The notes beneath the pieces are model-generated. The model worked only from the letters and a program-made list of their open reading frames with translations. It did no database searches and was not told the DNA's origin. A DNA stretch of 64,000 bases from Isoetes taiwanensis (taxonomy: Eukaryota; Streptophyta; Lycopodiopsida; Isoetales; Isoetaceae). The stretch lies in NCBI GenBank assembly GCA_021234155.1, contig JAJEKV010000072.1, positions 5,809,676 to 5,873,675 on the forward strand, given 5' to 3'. This document shows, in pieces, positions 57,501 through 64,000 of the stretch. The stretch's first letter is position 1, and every line of letters starts with the position of its first letter. The translations under genes and the position numbers were made by a program.

Positions 57501-58381
57501 TCCTATCGTTGTTCTCAAACCTATTGACCGGCTCATCCAACAAGATGTCGATGAGGGCTGGGTCGATAGCATGTGTGCTTAGCAATCATGGCGTAGATCT
57601 CCACGATGCTCATGGTGGACGGATCGGGCGCTCTTGGTAATAGCCATAGCGGTTAGTCGGGGTCACCATTGGGAGGATAAGGATGGCAAAGGGGCTAAGA
57701 TGCACAAGGCACAAGGGCGCAGGATCAAGGTCCTACCAGTGGCGATGTATGAGGGCGGCTCAGCGGTTGGAGGCACGGAAGCAAAAGCAAATGACAGAAA
57801 TGGTTTGCTAAACGGCCAATTAACTTTTAAAATTTCAAATTTTTTCTTATTAACTTCAAAATTTTATTATTAAAAATTATACGGCTGAAAAATACGCCAC
57901 ATCTGATTCGAGCGCCGATGGCATTATACTGAATACGCCTCGATCGGGTGTCGCCGAAATGCAAGCGGGCGCCCGAAGTTGACCTGGCGGGGGGCCGTTG
58001 ACTCGAAGTCCGACGGGGTCGGGCGCCGACAAAGATTTCGGCGCGCCAACTTGATTTAAAGCGACAAAGGCAAGCGGGCGCGAATTCGTTTTGGGCCTGC
58101 CCTTGACCATTTTAAGCACTCGAGTTGACTGTTCTAGAGTAATGCAAGTACGCCCGATCCAAGGAAACCATCTCCTTCGTCATTTGAGCTACCCACTGAC
58201 ACCTGTTAGGCCTCCAATCTTGGCCCCTCCACTTCAAAGCTACAATTTCTTAACTTAACCTAACACCAAGCCAAACAACAAAGAGAACTAACGACACATT
58301 GACTTAGCCTCCTCCTAACTACCGCGTAGCTACGAAGTTAGTGTTTGGCGGTCTGCTATGATCTCGAGCAACCGAAATCAC
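54590..58381 (-). mobile_element. GC-rich leader/gag interior of the minus-strand LTR element
   Basis: Unusually GC-rich for the window, with AT-rich interruptions at 54590-54850 (including a TA run at about 54798-54820) and 56300-56420. Minus-strand frames such as the one reading MSGSEADRIRGFAGEGDPPT (about 57350) and EVHQVPPPPGDPSPAETLIT (about 55530) are Pro/Gly-rich and repeatedly broken. Their position between gag and primer-binding site suggests decayed gag or leader sequence. No host gene was recognised. Confidence 0.4.
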
Positions 58382-58393
58382 GGCTCGATACCA
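58382..58393 (-). promoter_or_regulatory. Degenerate tRNA-Met primer-binding site
   Basis: Plus strand GGCTCGATACCA equals the initiator tRNA-Met 3' end GGCTCTGATACCA with one T missing. Four bases separate it from TGGACGCC, the presumed LTR edge at 58398. Confidence 0.6.
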
Positions 58394-58397
58394 ATCG

Positions 58398-59800
58398 TGG
58401 ACGCCCTGAATATATAATGACTGCGGGGACGATATACACGGACTTTCCCCTCCCATGGCAATCATCTCACCATGAGCAGGGCCCTCCGTCTATTTCGGGC
58501 CATCTATGAAATGAGGCCCGAAAGAAGGACACGAAGGGGTCATTCGGCCCACGCCTTCAATGGGACTCCTACGTCGCGGAAGCATGAATACAAGGGTTAG
58601 CACACAGCATGAATATACATAAATAACCACCACGAAGGGTGGCGAATCCATCTAATATACCAACGGCATAGAATATGCATCTAATCCTAAGAAAACACCC
58701 AGAACCCAGGTTCTACCCCGGCTCAGACTCCCGTGAGGATCGACTGACGGCTGGGCCTCAAGGGATCAGCAGACCGAGTCTTGGCATGGCGTTGGCTGGC
58801 ATAGAACATTGGCTAGGGTTGTCCACTCCATCCGCCCCTCCTGTGCACACTTTGCAGATGGGTCAATTCATGCTATGGCTTTGCTATAGCCTTCCGGAGA
58901 CGCAAACTCAGGGCATCACCCTCTGAGCCTACTCCAGGTTCATGACGCCTGGTCCGATGAGGCAGGTCGGGGAGGCGTCCCCTTCCAGAATCACAGTGGT
59001 TCCATGGGTGAGCTAGAGAATACGTGCCGCATCAGCGACCCCCGCATCCGTACCCGACTTACTCACCCTAAATCTACTCAAAGTGCATGGTGCTCCATAC
59101 GGATCACACCTCTACACCCAGGGAGTGTCAGACCCATACAGGCCCTCAGCGTGACCAGGCCATCGGGCCTAGCCCCATTGTAGGAGTCTCGGGGAGCCTT
59201 GTATGCTCATGCAAGACCCCACCCCTCATGTCACCTTGTGTTCCTTTTCGGTGCTAAGCGGACCATAGCATCTAGGGACCGGTGGGTTCTTGTGCAATGT
59301 GAGCCATAGATTAATGGGACTCTACAGGCTATCTAGGAGCATACTACAATACACTTCGGAGGTCTCTACCCCCCGTAATCCCCGTTTGAGTCGATTAAAC
59401 AAAGAGCTAACAATCCATCCTTTCGTAATAGAAACCGTAATTGAATATAAAGAGAACTTGTTTGTACAATCAAGGGTTAGTTTCTATGATTGATTCACAA
59501 AGAGAAAAGAGAGAGCGGACACAACCAAATGTTAACTAGAATTCACATAGCCACCCACTGGATTACATTTGGACTCGTTCCATGGGGAAGCCTCCATCTT
59601 CTGGGAGTTGAGAATTCAGCTGTTACTTCACAGGGACGACTGTTATGGTGATCTTCTGCAAGTGTCTGATGGCGCCCAGCTCCTGGCCTTCCTTGGTCGA
59701 TCTTCAGGAGTCAATCCCAGGGATAGGGGTCAAGTTGGCATCCAAACTTGGCAATCCCCATGCTGCCCAATCGATTGGGGCAGGTGGCGCCTTCCCAAAT
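58398..59800 (-). mobile_element. Probable 5' LTR of the GC-rich element
   Basis: Starts next to the primer-binding site. It is GC-rich and non-coding, and base composition drops to AT-rich at about 59805. The outer edge is set only by that change, as no TG...CA pair could be fixed. No second LTR is in the window. Confidence 0.4.
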
Positions 59801-59932
59801 GGTAATTAGCCTAATTTCCTAGGTTATAGGTTATTATTATTAATGTGTTAAATTAGCATAGCTAATTTAATCCTTTTTAAGGTAACCCCCTAGGTTGCAA
59901 TTAAGTTCCCATACCCCCATGGTAGCGTACCT

Positions 59933-61714
59933 TTAGGGAGTGACGTGCTTGTATTTGTACGTGTCCCGTATAGTAGACCGTATAAATACGTGGAACGTCA
60001 CATCTGTTGTGTCATCTCCATCGTGGCCGAGCTGAAGAATCCAATCTGATTCCAATTGTGGTCTTATACATGAAGTGGAAGAGCAATGGAAACTTTTGCG
60101 CATAGTTTGGAGTAGTTGAGTCAAATCAAGTCTTCGTGTCTTGTCTCTCATTGGTGGCTCGACGCAATGTTTTAAATAGTCGCATATTCTTCGATGTTTG
60201 CTTTGTTGTTCTGGGCTTCCTACTGACTGCATGTAAGAGTGCTTAGCAGCAAAATCAGCTAAGTAATAAATAATGTATGCTGCCCCGTGCAGATCAAAGT
60301 CAACTCTTGCGGCTACTGTTTTTGGGCCACTACTAAAATAAAGATCATCATGCATGTATGGATACTTAGTTCTTTCCATCTCAATTCTTTTTTTACCTTC
60401 ACCATCCAGACCCTTACAATGCCATCGCTTTACGTTCACTGTTTCACCAATCAACCTGGATTCACCCCAATCACAAATGCCAATATATACAGCTTGGGGA
60501 TCAATAGGACCTTTCCCTTTTTCGTACTTAAAGTGAAGCAATATATTGCCTGGGTGCAAGTCCATATGTAAATATCTTTCTTCATGGAGTTTTTGCAGGC
60601 CACTACAAAATGCCATTGCCAAATCTCCGACTTTAGAGGCAACAAATAATTCTTTTTTTCTATGTTCCTCAAGGCGTATCAGATCTGTGTCCACTTTAGG
60701 AATGGCTCCTAGTTTTTTAAATGCAAGGTCTGCAAAAGCATTGCAACCATGAGTTATAAAAAAGGTTGCCAATGAACCTCCATTCCAAAAAGGAAAGATT
60801 AACCCTTGGCTCTCTAGGCCGGTTGTGCTACCAATACAGCGTATGATACATTCATGCTTAACTTGCATTCCAGACTCTCTCATGTTCTTCAACATAACTG
60901 CCACTAACTTGTTTGGATCTGTACCTGGTTGGAAATTGTTATTTTGGAATTTTACACAGTAAGGTTCATCTTTAATGAAACTGGACCCTAGAATATTGCA
61001 TTTATGCACTGTACCATATGAACCAGAAGCAATTCGTTGTCTATTTATGATTTGTGATGAATCTACTTTGGCAAACCAAGTTGTTTTAGCATCTGCCGTT
61101 CTACGGGCTTGCCACTCTCTATCTGTCTCACCAGGGCGTTTAGCTCTTATGGTTTGCGCTAATACTTTCTTAATAAGATGAGGAGGCTGATGGCCTTCTT
61201 TCTTCAACTTCTTATTGCTCCATGCTGTATTCCACGTGATGGCTTTTTCTTTTAACTCTAGCCTCAGGCGGTGGCTATTCAAATTTGCAGCTTCTGTGAT
61301 CATATTTCCAGTAGTGCGGTTAATGTTACCTACTATCCATGTGTATCTCTCTTGGTTATTCTTTTCAGGCTCTAGAATTATCATTTGACGTTTAAAAGCA
61401 ATCTCGGCATTTTTTACTAACTCTGAGTGGTACTCTAGCCATCTTTCTTCGCTATTGGTAATCAATTCTAAATCTTGAGTTGAGATATTGCATAGCCGAT
61501 TGCACAACCAATTCATGAATTCTGATCTCAAAGTAGACCATGTTTGTTGTGGTCTACTTCTTTTTTTACGTGGCAACGTTGTAGAAGATGATTTAGGCTG
61601 CAACTTTGTAGCGTCTGCTTGAGATCTCAATGGTTCTGTTGGTTGCAGCTCTGTTTGAGATACTAATGCCACAGCTACTTGCATGTTAACTTCTACTTTT
61701 TCTTCTGAAGTCAT
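59933..61714 (-). CDS. Intronless protein-kinase-like protein (593 aa)
   Basis: A single uninterrupted frame; the first ATG is at 61714 (MTSEEKVEVNMQ). The open frame extends further upstream without an ATG. The N-terminal 220 residues are hydrophilic, with a basic KKRSR patch near 50-54 and no known domain. A protein-kinase fold follows: glycine loop IASGSYGTVHKC (about 228-239), Lys255 in YCVKFQ, catalytic loop LHMDLHPGNILL (382-393) and ICDWGES (413-419) in place of DFG. A helix-F-like segment VDFDLHGAAYIIYY follows. The HRD arginine is Met and DFG is DWG, yet the catalytic Asp, Asn and metal-binding Asp are kept, so activity is possible. The substrate is unknown. It lies between a decayed LTR element and a satellite-like array; the intact frame implies recent origin or selection. 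Confidence 0.85.
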   Translation of the reverse strand: MTSEEKVEVNMQVAVALVSQTELQPTEPLRSQADATKLQPKSSSTTLPRKKRSRPQQTWSTLRSEFMNWLCNRLCNISTQDLELITNSEERWLEYHSELVKNAEIAFKRQMIILEPEKNNQERYTWIVGNINRTTGNMITEAANLNSHRLRLELKEKAITWNTAWSNKKLKKEGHQPPHLIKKVLAQTIRAKRPGETDREWQARRTADAKTTWFAKVDSSQIINRQRIASGSYGTVHKCNILGSSFIKDEPYCVKFQNNNFQPGTDPNKLVAVMLKNMRESGMQVKHECIIRCIGSTTGLESQGLIFPFWNGGSLATFFITHGCNAFADLAFKKLGAIPKVDTDLIRLEEHRKKELFVASKVGDLAMAFCSGLQKLHEERYLHMDLHPGNILLHFKYEKGKGPIDPQAVYIGICDWGESRLIGETVNVKRWHCKGLDGEGKKRIEMERTKYPYMHDDLYFSSGPKTVAARVDFDLHGAAYIIYYLADFAAKHSYMQSVGSPEQQSKHRRICDYLKHCVEPPMRDKTRRLDLTQLLQTMRKSFHCSSTSCIRPQLESDWILQLGHDGDDTTDVTFHVFIRSTIRDTYKYKHVTP

Positions 61715-61879
61715 GTTGTTTGTTTGAAAGGATTGCGTAATTAGCTGGCAGAATGTGACTCCGCGACAATACGTAAAGGACAATAATAACACCTATAAGT
61801 CAAGCAAAGATAACAACTTTTATTTAATGCTTAGTGTAAGACTACATATTAATTTAATTTAACTAAAATAGAATATTAA
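61715..61879 (-). other. 5' flank of the kinase-like gene
   Basis: AT-rich. The reading frame stays open to about 61792 without an ATG. ACTTATAG just upstream could be a splice acceptor, so an upstream exon is not excluded. Confidence 0.35.
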
Positions 61880-63260
61880 TTTTAAATCACTACGTATAGG
61901 CTTCCGTAAATGAAGAGTAGGTGGCATCTTGATAGTATAAGTAGAGAGACAAAATTAACTTGATGCAGGCTCTAAAACATACGTTTCATTTAGTGTTTAG
62001 TATTAATAAATTCTAATTGGTTGATATGTGTGTATATGCAAACCCAAGGATTAGGTTGCATTTTGACTAATGTAGGTCGCGCTTTTTTAGAAGATGGGAC
62101 TGATGAAATGGTTGTTAAACGATGCACCTTTCGATATTGCATGGTCAAGGCCAATAGCGATAGATCTATCTAAATGAAGAGCAATTGGCATCTCATCATT
62201 AGAGGTGTCAAAAGTAATCTTTTGCTTGTTAGACTATTAGAATGGATGTAGAGAGGATATAGTTCTATATGGTGGTCTATGAGACTAATTAAATCTTTCT
62301 TAAAAGATACGCAAATTAGAACATCAATTAATAAGGCATCTTTCTAGTGCTTGATATGAATGTAACGGACTGTCACACCTTTTGAGACTACATGGCCAAG
62401 GCTAACAGTGTACAGGTTTACCTAAATAAAGAGCACTCAATGGCTTCAAAGTATAAATAGAGATACAAAATTAACTTAGTGGAGCTCCCCCTTTTTTTTG
62501 TGGAATTATGCATATTTTTATAACTCGATCAATGGCTAGTTTTATACTCGATGTTAGAATGTCTAAAAGTAATCTTTCATTCACTAGACTACTGAAATGC
62601 ATATGATGGTCCATGGGACTAATCAAATGCTTCCTAAAACATACGCGAATTCCTATATTAGTGTTAGACATCTATCGACAACGCTATCAGGAATTAGGGT
62701 ACGAATTAGTAAGACATTGTTGTAATTGTCGATAAGAGCATAATGCACACCTCTCGATACTGCATAGCCGAAGCTAACAGTAGTATCAGGTGAGGTTCAT
62801 GCTTCTTAAAGAAAGAAAGACCAATAACGGTTTTTTTTTTTTTTGTGAAATTATGCATATTTTACAACTCAATGTAGCATTAGTTTTATGAACCAAGATA
62901 TGATTATATACAATGGTCCATGGAACCAATCAAATGCCTGTTAAAACATACACGAACTCCTACATTGGTGTTGGACTTTCATCGACAACACCGCCAGGAA
63001 TTAGGATATGAATTAGTGAGACATTCTTGTAGCCTTCGATAAGAATACGACGCACACCTTTCGATACCGCGTGGCCAAGACCAACAACGGCATCAGATGA
63101 GGGCCATATTCGTTGAAGAAGGAAAAATAAAGCAATCATATAGGTTTATGTAAATGGAAATTAGCGAACATTTTAAGGACATGACTAGAAACATAAAATT
63201 AACTCTATATATATAGCCTTTTTTTTTGTGAAATTACGAATAGTTTACAACTCAATGAGG
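61880..63260. repeat. Degenerate tandem repeat, about 250-370-bp period
   Basis: At least four units. The marker CACACCT(T/C)TCGATAC(T/C)G, followed by TGGCCAAGGC-like sequence, lies near 62126, 62376, 62750 and 63056. TTTTTTTTGTGAAATTATGCAT lies near 62492, 62829 and 63212. CATGG(A/G)A(C)CTAATCAAATGC, then AAACATACGCGAA, lies near 62275, 62610 and 62928. No coding capacity. Confidence 0.75.
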
Positions 63261-64000
63261 CACTAGTAACGCAAAGATAAGATATGAAGTCAGCAAATGT
63301 AATCTATGGCGAAGCACTAATTTTCTACTTGTCATTAGGACAGTAAAAAATAATCTTCATGCATAAGGTCAAGATAAGTTACGAGTTTGGCAAAGGTAAT
63401 GCACGAAATCAATACATATGGAATACAATTAATTAAAGAATACGAGCAAAAGTGAACTAGTGTCAACTACTATGAATACAACAGGGTGCATTTATATACT
63501 TTGGCATTATATTAGTCTATAGTCATCGTATGAAAGGAAAAAGACTCATTTTTTAATCTAAATAGAAATAGGTCTACATCGAATAAGGTATGGGCCTAGC
63601 GTAAGTTGAGACATAGGATTTAGTAGGATTGTAAGCCAAGACGTAAGACCTATTATTTTATAGTTATACAAAATAATCTTCTTAGATAAAGGAATTAATA
63701 AGATGTCAAACTAATGAGACAAAGATTGATAACTTAACAGCATGAACTAAGACTTTAAATTCACTAGGAATGTAAACTAAGACATCAAATTCATTAGTTT
63801 ATGGCTATAAATGTAAGGAATAATCAATTTCGAAGTTTTGACTCACCTTGGTCGCCCTCTTTTTTTTGGTATCATGCTTTGATCTGCTCTATCCATTTGC
63901 ATTTGCAATATAGTGAAAGGATGTTTTCAGTTTATATTTTCTCTGTGAATATTCAATAAATAAAATCTTTTTATATGGTCACAGAAGCATGAAACAAATA
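63261..64000. other. A+T-rich terminal stretch
   Basis: No gene or clear array. It may hold further decayed units of the preceding repeat. Confidence 0.35.

Noticed and set aside
60287-61181. Plus-strand frames within the kinase-like gene
   Set aside because: Antisense shadows of the intact minus-strand kinase frame.
59933-61792. Longer 619-codon version of the kinase-like protein
   Set aside because: The extra 26 codons begin with GTG; the first ATG is at 61714, which has a normal context for a plant start.

Overview
The window is nuclear DNA from a land plant. It holds an eight-exon RABD/Rab1 GTPase gene with GT-AG introns, chloroplast-type proteins, a pentatricopeptide-repeat (PPR) fragment, plant L1-type LINEs with zf-RVT domains, Copia and Gypsy pieces, a LINE family with a pentanucleotide tail, and many A+T-rich tandem repeats. 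The low gene density and deep nesting of transposons suggest a large genome. A non-flowering lineage (fern, lycophyte or gymnosperm) is a guess that the sequence does not settle.

Layout. 0-10 kb: two hAT transposase remnants in opposite orientation flank two back-to-back non-coding elements (units A and B) that share their ends but not their interiors. 10-19 kb: mostly repeats. These are a 156-bp duplication, a GT64 glycosyltransferase fragment, twelve copies of a CGCGTACGCG palindrome, an 0.86-kb AGATTC-type minisatellite between two AT-rich arrays, an array of spaced TTCCAACACGTGTTGGAA-like palindromes, and a foldback element. 19-26 kb: a degenerate LINE on the minus strand, then an LTR (minus strand) split by a 2.33-kb L1 LINE with a 16-bp target-site duplication. 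26-31 kb: a small probable chloroplast membrane protein gene with a G-box promoter, and one exon resembling the CruP flavoprotein. 31-43.7 kb: nested retroelements, including a 5.6-kb near full-length L1 inserted in a Copia element (13-bp duplication). 45.7-46.8 kb: a second foldback element beside a LINE fragment. 47.4-49.2 kb: the intact RABD gene. 49.7-51.2 kb: a divergent, apparently broken CBM20 gene and a PPR fragment. 52.8-59.8 kb: a GC-rich minus-strand LTR retroelement (gag remnants, primer-binding site, LTR). 59.9-61.7 kb: an intact intronless 593-aa protein-kinase-like gene, followed by a degenerate 250-370-bp tandem repeat.

Only three loci look capable of making a full protein: the RABD GTPase, the small transmembrane protein and the kinase-like protein. 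The rest is mobile-element debris, gene fragments and satellite-like repeats. No operon-like or multi-gene pathway is visible. All assignments come from reading motifs by eye, without database searches.
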